Shown piece after piece: positions 23,342 through 40,950 of a stretch of DNA of 64,000 nt; the first letter of the stretch is position 1; the number at the start of each line of letters is the position of its first letter. Where the stretch lies: the NCBI RefSeq assembly GCF_007655135.1, contig NC_045129.1:2852001-2916000 (forward strand), read 5' to 3'. The notes beneath the pieces are model-generated. The model was not told where the DNA came from, searched no databases, and saw only the letters and a list, made by a program, of their open reading frames with translations. This stretch comes from Punica granatum (taxonomy: Eukaryota > Streptophyta > Magnoliopsida > Myrtales > Lythraceae). The position numbers were made by a program, and so were the translations under genes.

Positions 23342-24172
23342 ATGATAGCTGCTCCGGTAGGAAGAGCTCTCGTGCTTCTTCTTCCCCCCGCCTCCACTTT
23401 CCCTCCCCCTCCTTCTCCTCCTCCGCCCCTTCTCTTCTCTCCCTTCAATCGCCGCCGCTCCTCCGCCTCCTCACTCCTCCCTCCTCCGGTGAGTCCACCC
23501 TTGCTTCCCCCTCCCCCCCCCCCTCTCTCTCTCTCTCTACCTGCACTATTTAGCTTTGCAAGTGAATGCCACGCACTCACCGTTTACTGTTCCTCGCGCA
23601 ACATCGCGTTTCTGAAGTTAGAGCATTTAGCATGTCATTGTCCGAGCCGTAATTTATTCTCTTCTTTTCGCTTTTTCGAGTGTTTCCGAACGTCTGAGGT
23701 TAGAAATTTTGGTTTTTCCTTTTTCCCCAGTTTTCAGTAGCTTCTGTCTCAGAACAAAAATGGAGCTTTAGTGCGATTTGTCCTGATGAATTACTCGTCC
23801 AGAGTCCCTACTCACAGCGTGTTAGGTAAACAAATGTCGGGCTCATCAGAATGTGTGTTGGCAATTTCTAATTGCTTTGCTTGTGCATGATTCAACTTTG
23901 CGATTGATGTGAGAGCCCTTTGAGTAATTCGGCGTTCTATTGTAAATTAGACAGGTATCTTGAGAGCGAATTCTAAAAGATCTGTTCCTGGCTCCGAGGT
24001 CTCGGACGATATCAGCCATGGCAAACGTAAGTTTGGTCTAAAGTCTCCTACTTTGGCTCTCTTTGACTAATGACATTTTGCTGCCTGCTGTCAGTTGTTC
24101 AATATTTGAAAGGCTAAAATAAAAATGGTATCTATTGCTGCTTCAGGAATGAAGAAACCCTTGGCAGTCTAA
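23342..24172 (+). pseudogene. Truncated 5' copy of arginyl-tRNA synthetase
   Basis: It holds the promoter side, exon 1, exon 2 and about 26 bases of exon 3, then stops at the duplication junction. Compared with the intact copy it lacks one C near the end of exon 1 and has one extra C in exon 2 and one extra A in exon 3. Spliced as in the real gene it would meet a stop at the start of exon 2. It may still drive a short transcript because the promoter region is complete. Confidence 0.85.
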
Positions 24173-24181
24173 TTAACTTGA

Positions 24182-24450
24182 TTAGGCAACAGTGTTGATG
24201 GTCCGAATTGATATCATAACCGACGTTATCATCGGGGTCTTCAAAGTTGGAATCTTTCACATCCACAGTTACCGTGGGCCTGTGCAGCCCCATCTCTGCC
24301 GCAGAGAGCAGCCGATCGCCCGCATGGCCGCCCTTCTTGGGCAATCCGCTCATCCCCGTCCCCGATCTTCGATCCTTCCTCGCATCAGACTTGTTGGGAT
24401 TTCTGTCGTTGCCGCCGGTTGGCTTTTGGGCTCTTCCCGCTGTGCTTCAT
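24182..24450 (-). pseudogene. Second decayed copy of the PKKGGHGGK small gene
   Basis: Tandem partner of 21437-21721. A deletion removes the GGKFTW region and one extra base lies near codon 11, so the frame is broken at the start, while the middle (AEMGLHRPTVTVDVKDSNF) remains readable. Confidence 0.8.
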
Positions 24451-26066
24451 TATCTTCTCTTCTTCTTCTTCTTCTTCTTCTTGAACTCTGCTCAAAGAAG
24501 TGAAATGAATGTGAAGTGGGTGTTGGAGACATATAAACTTGAGATAATATATAGAGAAGACATTAGTTTGGTGTGGGATTTTATTTATTTATTTATTTGT
24601 TATTACGTATTATATATTTATTAGTTCTTGGTCCCATGGGGAATTCACTGGACGAGAATGTGGAAATAGATAAGATCAACCTCCACTCGGCATTATTATA
24701 TTTCATTTCATAAAATTTACATCATATGCTTCAAATACGTACCAGGAACTGCAATATTACATTACCTTTCTCCAAAAAACAAAAACTACAATATTAGATT
24801 TTTATGTATGTATATATTTACGAGCATTGCATCGTTGCTGGACGCGTGCTTTAGGGCCTATTGGATCGAAGTGTCCGAACTCCTACATAACTGAACAAAA
24901 CACCATCGTATCTAATGACTTATTACTTGCATTGTCTAGCTCTAGAATTGGCTTAATTATATCAGATCGTTCTCGGTTCAACATGCTGGATTCTTCAGCT
25001 AGACAGTTGCATCGCAGCTCATGTTATCGACCGCGCCAACACGTCTGGGATCTTATATATGTGTACGATGAGTTTGGTTTTTGGTTTAGCCCGAAGCTTA
25101 GTGAGTGTATCCATGTAAGATGGGTCAATGTCAAATTGAAGAAAACTATGATTTTGTCATTGAGGTGGGGCAGAACCATGGAGCACCAACGCCAATGTTG
25201 GACAAATTGAAATAATGAGGATTTGTTGGATCGGATGTATGCCGCTTGTCAATTTTTTTTTTCTTATTTTGACCCATTGAGCCCATTTTGGGACTTTTGA
25301 GATCTACAGTGTGATGGGCCTTCTGCCGAAAAAAGTCTTATTGGGCCTCGCGGCTCTATAATCTTTCACAATTTTTTTTCCCCGATAATAAAAGAGGTCG
25401 AATTCTAAAGATATAAAGAAATAATGATTTACAAGAAGCAAATCTTGGAATGAAGGTCCCAAGATTGTTGTCCAGAAGTAGCAAATGAACACTATGGACG
25501 GGTCATGATAGAGCTGAACCTCTAGCAGAAGAAGATGCGCCATCGAGCTATCCAATTCGTACAAATTTTGTCCATACGCCTAATAGAGATTAAAAAAAAA
25601 GAAGATAATAATCAACATGGTCACGGCATGGTTGATGTTCCGCCACCATCAGAGGTATACAAAATTATGAGTTTGATTTTCAACCCGAGATTTACTTACA
25701 GGTTTGGAGTAGGATCAACCAAGGATTTAGGAACACGAAAACTAGTCAAAACCTACTACCAAAAAACAAAAAAAAAAAGGAAAAAGAAAGAAATATGGAA
25801 TACGTTTTATAAGTCGATCTTTCATCTTCTTTAGTCCTGCTACTCCAACCGATGGTCTAGCGTGACATGTCGGCATCTAATTGGCCAGCATGTCGAACCT
25901 TAGCTAATGGAAAAAAAACCGAACCGACCGCAACCTATTTTTTTTCCCGACCCCGGGAAAAGCCCTAAGCAGCGCGCAAAGCATACGCTAACAGTGCGCC
26001 CAACCCAAACGCACGAAAAAGAAAAGAAGAAAATTAAATAAAGCGGATGGAAGGGACTGACTGACG

Positions 26067-31940
<5,874 letters not shown>

Positions 31941-31969
31941 CTACTGCACAAGACCAACTATCTAAAACC

Positions 31970-32314
31970 TCAACCACCTATAACCTGTGGTTAAATTATC
32001 AGTAGGTTGGGATACAATTTTATTGGTGTGAGAGCAGTTGAGAGGGTAAACACGGAATTGCGAAACCGGAATGTCCAATTATTCGAATATATTGAATGCA
32101 GATAAGATATTAGGGTATATGAATAGCAAACCCATTCTCTCTTGTGCCTGAAAACATGGCAGTCTCGTCTGATCATTATTCACTATATTCGAATAATTGA
32201 AAATTCTGGTTTCACTATTCTGTGTCTACCCTCTCAACTGCTCCTGCACCAGTAAAATTGTATCCCGACCTAGTGATAATTCAACCACAGGTCTTAGGTA
32301 GTTGAGGTTTAGAT
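31970..32314. repeat. Long imperfect inverted repeat just after arginyl-tRNA synthetase
   Basis: Arms 31970-32097 and 32178-32314 are inverted copies at roughly 85% by eye, with a loop of about 80 bases. Shared blocks include GGGATACAATTTTA, GAGCAGTTGAGAGGGTA and CAATTATTCGAATATA. It begins 30 bases after the stop codon, so it probably lies in the 3' untranslated region of the synthetase mRNA. It may be a foldback MITE; no coding capacity. Confidence 0.85.
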
Positions 32315-32521
32315 GAGCTTCCCCCTTTCGGGAGACATTCTGCTATTCGAATTTTTTGCAATTAACAGGGATACATGGAGTGGATTAGTTGAATGCTGTC
32401 TCATTCATTACCAGTGATGTTGGCCACATCTTTAAACACGACCATTCAAAGTTTTGACACGACTGGTAGGTACATCCACAGTGGAGAGGTTTTTCTTGCC
32501 GTAACTGATTATGCGGTAGGC

Positions 32522-32765
32522 GACTGGCATCTACGAAACGTATTGTCTTGGAAATTTGAACAATATTATCCTAGCAACGGAAATTTGAACAATGTTCTCC
32601 TAGCCCTGTTGCGCTCTTATCAAAACTGGATTTGTTTAAATTCCTTTGCGATTGATGGTACGAAGCACGACAGCGACCAATGATCCGGTGTGCGTTGATT
32701 CTTGAGTGGAGGATGCAAACTCGAAGTTATCTGCTATCCCAAGGCACCGGGACCACGGACCGCGA
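32522..32765 (+). repeat. Dispersed repeat, copy B
   Basis: Partner of 18298-18505, with an insertion that doubles a GGAAATTTGAACAAT stretch (about 32549-32600). Lies between the ArgRS hairpin and the OXS3-like gene. No gene recognised. The rest of 32315-33253 shows nothing further. Confidence 0.5.
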
Positions 32766-33253
32766 GCGAGGAGGTCTCTTTCATCCAGTGGGGAGAAAAG
32801 AGGGGATAAGGCTTTGTGAGCAAGAGAGTTCAGGGAAGGATCATCATCATCACCAAGTCAGCATCAGAGAATCTATGCTTCGTTATATTGACTAGGGACA
32901 CACTTGTCCTGCTTTTTCCAGCAAACTATCATCATATGCGTACGAGGATGAACTGGTAGAATCCTAGGTATAAGTTGTAGGGTTGCCATTTGAGCTCGAG
33001 TTCCTTAATATCAGCACGAATTAAGGATCGCTCATCAGCAAAAATCTCGATGCTGTCATCACACATGAGAACACGTATGTATGACTGATTATAGCCTAAT
33101 AATGTTCTTATAATCAATCAATCTCCAGTTCCATTTAAGCGAATCGTAGTAGTAGCGAGACGTTCGATTCTCTGAACTCTTCGGCAACCGGTAAAAGGTA
33201 TATACACTCTCGAAACAAACTCGACGTGTGATTTAATTGGTACATCATTTGTT

Positions 33254-34115
33254 CTAGGTCTTTAGGACAGAAGCAGGAGGCCTGCTGGCCATGGATAATG
33301 AGCTTCTCCTGCCCAATGAAGAAGATGATGAGGAGAGGCCTCTGTGTTGTGGGCCCTTCTTCGAGATCATTGGCTTGGGGCTTATGGCTGACTTGTCTAA
33401 GCCTCCTCCATAGCTCTTGCAGAGCTTCAGCCTCTTCCTGCCACTGCAACTGCTGATGATGATCTCCTTCTTCTGGAGGTCCTCGACACTCTTCACGCTC
33501 GCTAGCGACGTGTACGACTGCGCTTTCCCGTCGTAGTACTTCGATAGTCCTCTCCTGCAAACATTCAAACCATTCCAGGTGAGAAAAGAAACCCGAAAAA
33601 AAACTCGTGCTTTCGGGACAATGACAATTGAAGTTGATTCCAGAAATGCCTAAAACCAGGTTGGGCATAACCCCGATGGAGACTACACAGCCGCAGGTAG
33701 ATCGGCACGATCTGCTTTCAGCTGGACCAATACTAGACTCGATGAAACCACTTCCTATGCTAAGGATCAAAGAACAAGTTAGAGCATATACTTACTTCAT
33801 TGGGAGCTGGGACATGAGCTCGGACAGCTCGTAAAGCGGTCCTTGCCCTTTATTCGAGAGCGACGCCGATGACGAGGAGCTCGAGGACGAGTACTTCAAC
33901 ATCGAAGAAGAGGAAGAAGATGCATCCTCTTCCATGTCGGATGAATCCATAGAGTACAACGACCCGACAGAACCCGATGAGGTACAGGATTCTTGATCTC
34001 GCTCTTCCTCCTCCTCCATTCCCAGCAGACATGACCCAACTTCTGATCTCTCATCCTCCTCCTCCATTGTCCCATGAAATTTCAGCCCTTCTCTTTGGTC
34101 ATCCTCAGCACCCAT
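33254..34115 (-). CDS. OXIDATIVE STRESS 3 (OXS3)-like nuclear stress protein
   Basis: Two exons, 34115-33796 and 33554-33254, join in phase (ATG AA|G AGA) to give 206 residues. The N-terminal part is very acidic and Ser-rich (MEEEDERSEVG, runs of Ser). The family core spans the splice site: LSELMSQLPMK then RGLSKYYDGKAQSYTSLA and SVEDLQKKE. Further on are KSYGGGLD and a Ser/Arg-rich tail. OXS3-family proteins are plant-specific, nuclear, and linked to tolerance of heavy metal and oxidative stress through chromatin; that role is family knowledge. The upstream side holds CA and TA microsatellites (about 34276-34327). The start at 34115 is the first ATG before the acidic domain. Confidence 0.88.
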
Positions 34116-34275
34116 CTTCCTCAGTCAATCTGCTGTCTCCAAGGTTGATGAAAACGAGCACTCGCCCAACAAGAACAAGAACAAGTGATGTTTGATCTTA
34201 TCTTCAAGACTTGGCAGTACAGAGTGATAAATCTCCACAGGCTGTCAGGTTTCTTTGAGGAACAACAATATATAT

Positions 34276-34296
34276 ATGTACACACACACACACACA

Positions 34297-34327
<31 letters not shown>
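34276..34327. repeat. CA/TA microsatellites upstream of the OXS3-like gene
   Basis: A short (CA)n run is followed by a (TA)n run of about 26 bases. A (CT)n run lies at about 34750-34790. These are simple repeats in the 5' flank, 34116-34950, in which no other gene is seen. Confidence 0.8.
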
Positions 34328-34330
<3 letters not shown>

Positions 34331-34750
34331 GGGCCAGCAGGCAAGGGATAAGGTTAGAAGATAGGCTTGACCGTGTGCAAATAATGATTCTTCCATATAT
34401 ACATATCCATAGGAAGAGTAGAAAAAGGTGCTGAGGGACAAGAGAGAGATATTGACCAATTTAGTAATGAATTTTTTTTTAATTTGTTATTTTTTTAGAT
34501 TTATTTATTTGGGGTTTATCTTGAGATTTGTCAGCACCGAGGAGGCTCCATATCATATGGTCCACGAATTATCATTTTTTCTAAAAAGATTTATTTATGG
34601 AAAAAGACATTTCATATATATAATTTTAAAAACATAAAGCGGGGAGATTTCTCTTTCCTTCCCATACTACTAGGAAAGAGGATAAGCGCATAATTGAAGA
34701 CATCCATATCCTAGTCACAATCTTCTTCCCCTTTCCATCCCCAACACCCG

Positions 34751-34794
<44 letters not shown>

Positions 34795-34953
34795 TTTTTT
34801 TCCTTCCTCCGGTAATCAGTGAATCTCTATTGATATAAAAACAAGTATAATAACATCCCAAATTTACATGCTCTTATACGTAAAGCTTTCATTACATTTT
34901 GCTATTAATTATTTATAATAATTTTAATATTATATGAAGATAAAGTTTCAAAC

Positions 34954-35125
34954 TAGAATTGCAGGGTTGCTTCTCACGTTCCCACGCTTTATTCGCAGTC
35001 CTACGCTTACTATAACTGATAATTGTATATATAAAGAAGAGTTCTTTCTTATAGTTCTTCTCGTAGTGGAAAGCGTAGGACTGCGAATAAAGCGTGGGAA
35101 CGTGGGAAGCAACCCTGCAATTCTA
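34954..35125. repeat. Near-perfect inverted repeat (55-base arms)
   Basis: Arms 34954-35008 and 35071-35125 match at 54 of 55 positions in inverted orientation, with a spacer of 62 bases. The ends read TAGAATTGCAGGG and CCCTGCAATTCTA. The transcript would fold into a strong hairpin. No family recognised; possible foldback element or young small-RNA locus. Confidence 0.95.
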
Positions 35126-35687
35126 CACACAAAAACTTCACACGGGGCCATTGTTTTCCCAAGTACAGTGAGACTTATCGAGAGTCGAAAATCTCATCGA
35201 GACCCTTAAAATTTTACAAGTTGGGGTATTGTTGCAAACCATTTCCACAACTAAGAGATTTGGGTACGGTGATGCTAGATTTGGCCTCGTTGTGCCAAGA
35301 GCGGTCGAAGAGGGTGGCCGTCGGCTCAGGGGCGATGGTCGAATGGAGGTGGCGATGGCGGATGGTCAGCGTGAAGGTTGTAGTGATGGCTGAGTTGAGG
35401 GCGGTTTTGATTTTTCATATGGTGGGCTATTCCCTTCCAGTCCGATTTGCAAATCTGACTTGGGAGGGAGGATTGGCAAATCAGGATAAATGGGGATTAA
35501 AAGGGGAATCTGAATTGCAAATCAGACCCTTAAAATGAAACCAAACGTGGGCATTGGATTTGAGGCGGAATGGGAATTCCGCATCCCCTGACCAAATACA
35601 TTGTAAGATGATACATTATAGATATAAAAAATAGAATAGATCCTTCTAGATCACTGTAAAGTACAATTGTAGAAATTCTTTTAGTTA

Positions 35688-35725
<38 letters not shown>

Positions 35726-36300
35726 AAAGTGTGTTCAGCGTTCTGAATTCTTGCTCAAACGTATAGTCTAGTTATAAGGTACATTCACTGGATTTTGAAT
35801 TGGTATATTAGAGATATCCTTAACTACTTGAAGCTCATTTACTAACGGTATATCTCGTGATTATTTTTGCTTTCATTTTTTGTTGATAATTATAATTATG
35901 TTATTTATATATACGTATGTTTTGTGTGTTAATCAAGCTCAGGTCACCGTCTTGTTTTCCTTGCCCCCGAAAGCCACTACACGCATGATATAGATCATAC
36001 ACATCCTCTCTGGCTATTACTTTATATGCGGCTCATCATATGGCAAAACGTCCATGGCTAAAGTTGGGACAAAAGCTTGAAAGTACTGCTTAAATCGGAC
36101 TCAATTATGCGTTATTTTGAGCTTGGTCATTTGGGTAATAATATCTCAGTCAATCACGATATCATTCTTGAGCAAGGTTGATCCTAATACCTTTGTAATG
36201 AGAGAATATCCAAGAAAAAATTGGATCTTGATCAACTTGCTTATGAGGTGGGTCGAGAACACATCGCTGGAGGCAACGTTGAAATGCTTGATAAAGGCTT
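35126..36300. other. Intergenic DNA
   Basis: Includes a stretch of higher GC at 35270-35600 with short doublets (TTTGCAAATCTGACTTGGGA-like and CAAATCAGACCC), probably a decayed element, and a (TA)n microsatellite of about 30 bases at 35693-35722. No gene recognised. Confidence 0.5.
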
Positions 36301-36308
36301 TCAGTATC

Positions 36309-36490
36309 GGTGTGCACAACGTAATATCCAAAAGCACGGGTCTTGACCAATTCATATTCGATCCGGATTGTCCACTAAAGAATAAAGCTCTCGCAATCGT
36401 GAATCTTCTCTATTCAGAAAAATTGAAAACTTTGTTTAATTAAAATTAAAATAGGCGTTGAATCACCCGAACCGATCCACTTTGGTTGTC
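36309..36490 (-). repeat. SINE S1, diverged copy
   Basis: The order of landmarks matches the family on minus: head CCGATCCAC..GGTT at the high end, GAATAAAGCTCTCGC-like body, and TATCCAAAAGCACGG at the tail side. The tail is not clear. Confidence 0.45.
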
Positions 36491-36534
36491 GTTCCTATTG
36501 TCATGCGGGTTCTAATTAGTTTAAATTGGATTGG

Positions 36535-36840
36535 ATACATTTAGATCAGTAGCTTGCATTTGGTTTTCGAATTGGATTGTAATCCAACTCAACTTAATTT
36601 TGTACAATGATTGTAATTGTTGAAAAATATATTGATGTATGAGAATATATATATATATATATATATATGAAAGTATTGGTGAATTTATTATTAAAAATTT
36701 AATTATAAAATGATTAAAAAAATATAAATGAGAAAATATTATTAAATGGTAAAAAAAGATAAAACAGTAATTAAATTTTGTAAAGAATAGAGTTGAGTTA
36801 GGTAGAGTTTGATTATTATTTTAAAGGCAAATCAAGAATT
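36535..36840. mobile_element. Diverged MITE related to the CTCAA-rich family
   Basis: TTTGGTTTTCGAATTGGATTGTAATCC at the left, repeated ATTGTAATTGTTGAA-type interior and a TA microsatellite (about 36647-36668). Ends are too worn to define. DNA from 36841 to 37367 is AT-rich with no gene seen. Confidence 0.35.
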
Positions 36841-37367
36841 AACTTTTTCTTATTACCGAGCATAAGAGGAAAATGAAAGGGGAAAAAAAAATCTAATCGC
36901 TACTAAACTCAATCAAATCTTTTACATGCATTCAATTTAAAAAATTTGTTCCGCAATATATAGCTTGTCTATCATTGAATTAACGCATCCCATTGGAGAA
37001 GAGAAATCAGATCGAATGAGAGTTTCTAGAAATTATTTTTCAAATTTGATAAAAATTAAAATCATATTGTGGGATTGGATCTATAGTATATCTTTAATTT
37101 CTTTGGTCGACATTTCTGAAAATGAAACATCAATAGTTATTTAATACGATCACCAACTCAACAAAACACCTTTTTATATTTTATTATACGTTTGATTCCC
37201 GACAACATGTTCTATCTATCCCCAAGAATTTTATACCATTAATAATTTTTTTAATTTATCATATTGTATATACATTATATTATCCATGCAAAGTCAATGA
37301 CTTTTGATCCAGGCTAATTTAACGCAATGATCACACATTAGTGGATTTATATTCGGCCAGCATTTTT

Positions 37368-37552
37368 ATTTTTTTTTATAATCATGACATTCGGAAGCCT
37401 AATGAGTCATAATCCAGTTCTAATGGGATCAATTCACAAAAGAGTAAAACTTTACCGGCGTGAATTTTTTTCATTTACAAGAGTACTCGAACCTGAAAGC
37501 TTAATTAAAGAAAATAAGCGTTGAATCACTTAAATCAAACCACGTTGCTCAG
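37368..37552 (-). repeat. SINE S1, copy
   Basis: A minus-strand copy with T-run (tail) at about 37368-37377, body AAAGAGTAAAACTTTACCGG, degenerate B-box (GTACTCGAACCTGA on plus) and head AAGCGTTGAATCACTTAAAT. Moderately diverged. Confidence 0.55.
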
Positions 37553-38371
37553 CAAATGCATCTTTATCCCTACTGCCTTGCCGTATTTTGGTCCTTGAAC
37601 TTCTAATGGATATCATTAACTGTCTGATTAACACCTAAATACATATCTTAATCATAATCCATTACTAGTTTCTCAGGGAGAAGATGATTACAGCAGAAGA
37701 TTATATACTAAAGATTAGTCTCACCTGGCCCGGTACAAGTACATCTTGAATTAAATGAACTGCTAATTTAATTTCCTAAATTCAGCCACGTGAGGAAATA
37801 CCGTCCGCGATAGGTATGAATTAATGTTAGCGAGTCGACATGTGCTACGTACCTAAATCAGATAAACATTGTCCATCCCGCCACAAGCTTTGGACACATG
37901 GCGCCATAAAAGGAAAGCTACATAATAAAAGGGATTAATTACTTAAAGAAAAGCTTTGGACACGAAGGCGCTCCCGCCACCTACCCCTCTTCCTTTCATT
38001 CTCGAATATACTTTTTTTTTTCTTTTTTTTTTGTGTGTGTCAAATTTGGGCAATAACAGCCTCATCGGAGGTCACCACTGCCGTTGTAGAGTCGCCGACA
38101 ATTACTAAGGTCACTGGCTACCCCGGTCAGAGGTCGGGGCCAACAATTTCCATTTAAATTAACTAAAAAAAGTCAACGCGTATTAATATTGATATCAAAT
38201 TGATAGTTTGTGTATTTTTAGATAAAAAAAGTTCACGTTAGAATTAATAAAACGTGAAAGTTTATATTTTTTTAAGTAATTAACCTTAATAAAAAAGGTT
38301 ACCGGCATGCTTGTATTATCCAATTAGGCTTAAGATTAGTCTGTTTATTTTACAAATTTCCAAAATGGCTT

Positions 38372-38551
38372 AACTTTAAAGGATTTGGCTCAGTGATTAA
38401 GGAATAATTCACGTATTCACTTGATCCTGAGTTGAAACTTCTTGAAACTATCGGAATACTTTTGGCGTGATTAGCCTACGCAATAAGAGAATCACGGAGT
38501 TTCGGAGATTAATCGGGTGAAACTCGGACACCAAATAAGGAAACAAAAAAA
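38372..38551 (+). mobile_element. SINE of a second family, with perfect 13-base target-site duplication
   Basis: A 180-base body with A-box TGGCTCAGTGATTAAGG near the start, B-box-like GAGTTGAAACTT about 45 bases on, and an A-rich tail (AAACAAAAAAA). It is flanked by TCCAAAATGGCTT at 38359-38371 and again at 38552-38564. This is the expected structure of a tRNA-derived SINE moved by LINE machinery. Confidence 0.85.
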
Positions 38552-38564
38552 TCCAAAATGGCTT

Positions 38565-39425
38565 CTCTCTTTTTCTAATGGAAGTGACCGGTCCATTCCA
38601 TGTTTTTTTTTTCCTCGACGGTTCATTCAATGTGTTATTGACTGGCTATTCGATTATTCAAATACACTAATTCCGAGTCTTTCTTGTCGAGGGTCTGAAA
38701 ATTCATAATAGGATTGAAAAGTAAAAATATCAGCAACCTAACCAAAATGTCAAACTATTCGGTCAAAAATCATGATATAATCCTTCCCATTTCATTTTCC
38801 AGTTAGAAAATAAGTGAAAACGCAACAGAATATGTCATTTTAAGCCTCTTAAATTGCATTGTATTGTGTTTTAAAAATAGAAATGCCTATATTCAAAATA
38901 AGGGTAAGAACCCATAAAAAAAAAAAAGTAAGGAAGTGATCACGAAGGGTCTTTTGCATACACAATCTTACGCATTTTATTTTTTGGTGAAAACTATAAA
39001 TTAATTGATCACGTTGGGTTACTTACTTATTTATTTATTTATTTATTATGCGATAAAGTTTTATAAGGGAAAATGGGATGTGGGTATGGGTCCGGGGAGG
39101 TTTGGTAGGACAAAGACGAGACGAGGATAAGAATATTGACATGTTAACATGTCAACCCAGTCCTACTTAATCAATAAATTAATTAATAATTATTACTACT
39201 TCGATGCTCACTTCAAATATCCACCACATGCATGCCTTCTCTATTTTCCTTTTTTTCTTTCTTATATTTATTAATTTTGGAATTTGATTGATTCTCCTTT
39301 TTCTCTTATCTATAATTTCTCACAAAATAAGTGCATAATAAAGAGGGGTTTGGTCCGAGTACATTAAATTACAAGGAATGCAGAAGATTATAAGAACAAT
39401 TCAAATGCGAGTGCCTCATTTGGGT
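38565..39425. other. Intergenic DNA
   Basis: AT-rich. A short TTTA/TTAT run lies near 39027-39050. No gene or clear element recognised. Confidence 0.5.
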
Positions 39426-39429
39426 GCCA

Positions 39430-40950
39430 AAAAGGCTGTACTCATTGTCACACTGTTTGATAGTTTTAAACCTCACAATTGCGTGGCCGTGACAAATAAT
39501 ATAATAGTGAGTAAAATATCGTTTTCACGAAAATTTGACTTAGAATTCTACTAGCGTTCGAAATTATCATAATCTAATTGAAATCAAGTAAATTAAAATC
39601 AATTTTATGAAATATAAAGCAAATTAAAACAACCGACAATCAATTGGTGAGATGACCTAGAATTACAATTTCTCCCACACTTTGCTAATTTGATCTACTC
39701 CCTCTTTCCCTAATTCGACTGAGACCTAATCTACTAACCTCAATTTCATAAGTATTTCTTAAATATCTTCCGAATTCCTTAAGAGAAATATCTAATTTAA
39801 CAAATCCTATGTATTCCCACTAGAATTGCAATTAAGCTAAACTCATTAAGTTCCAACTTGAATTGGCTACCTAAAGTTTTGAAGTATATTCCTATCTTAC
39901 CCAGTAGTCAACTCAATTCCTCGAGATTGAACTTAGGCTATCCTACCCCAGTTCTAAACCTAAAATTCCTCTTCCAAGTTCATTTAGATTAACATATTTT
40001 AATAACTGTTAATTAGGCAATTGCAAGCATTAAACTCAAGATAGGATAAATAGAATAAGATCAAAAATTCATTAGATCAAGAGAAAATAAACAAACTAGT
40101 TACATACGGGTTCAATTGTAATCCTAGCATAAAGAATTTAGCCCATAAAAATTAGAAAACACATAGAAGAATTCAACATAGACATTAAATTCAAAATATA
40201 TCAACAAAAGTATTAAGAAAACTCCATAAAATTCAGTCGACTTCTTCTATGTAGTGTTTTCCTCTCCTCTGCCGTCCACACCTTCATAGTCATGCCTATG
40301 CTTACCTTTTACAGGGGAGACATACATCAAAACTAGAAACGGAATCCTAAAATCTATCATAAATCTAGTTTTCCCAATAATCAAGAACCGATTTTCTAAT
40401 TTAAGTCTCAATGATTATCTTTCCTAGGACCAAAAAATATTAACCCAAATAAATCCAAATATCTCCCATTTAATTTTCTTATCTAAATATGCCCAGGACC
40501 CACACAAAATATCAGAAAAATCGAAAATTGGACAAGTAGAATGATCTTGGGGCGGCCTAGGCTTCCATATCCGCGGCCTGTGCCCTTTTAGATATGTAAT
40601 TTGCACCGTGCATCAAACTTCAACTTGTCGTATCTTTTTCGTTTGAACTTCAAATCACGAACCGTCTGAACTATAGCATTCCTAACTCGATAAGCTTTCC
40701 ATCCACATGCAATTTTGCACCAAAAACTCAAGTTAGACCTGTCCAAAAAATCAAGAACTTAGATGCTGCAAAAGATCGATCAACTAAATGATTTAAAATC
40801 AATTAAAATGACCTAAAACTAATGAAACTACTAAACCCTATCAAAATGCATATGATGAAAACTCAACCAAAAAGCTACTCAAACTAACCTAAACTCGATA
40901 AACTAGCTCCTATTATACCCGAAAAAATGTACTTTATCACACATTGGCGC
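39430..40950 (-). mobile_element. Possible LTR-retrotransposon derivative (decayed, non-coding)
   Basis: The sequence type is less AT-biased than its flanks. It ends on plus with TATTATACCCGAAAAAATG and contains GTGAGTAAAATATCGTTTTC, strings I associate with leader or LTR regions of plant Gypsy-like elements. No polymerase domain, target-site duplication or paired LTR was found. The assignment is weak. Confidence 0.3.

Larger units (their letters stand above)
21428..24172. repeat. Recent tandem duplication, copy 1 (2745 bases)
   Basis: It spans the decayed small gene, 1.6 kb of intergenic DNA and the promoter, exon 1, exon 2 and first bases of exon 3 of arginyl-tRNA synthetase. The junction with copy 2 lies at 24172/24173 inside exon 3 (GTCTAA joined to TTAACTTG). 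Copies differ mostly by one-base indels. Confidence 0.95.

Noticed and set aside
23263..23580. Gly/Arg-rich frame on minus opposite ArgRS exon 1 (and its copy at 25988-26305)
   Set aside because: Shadow of the CT-rich transit-peptide exon; low complexity and no homology seen.
34948..35209. Frames on both strands reading the hairpin arms as protein
   Set aside because: Mirror-image peptides come from the inverted repeat itself.
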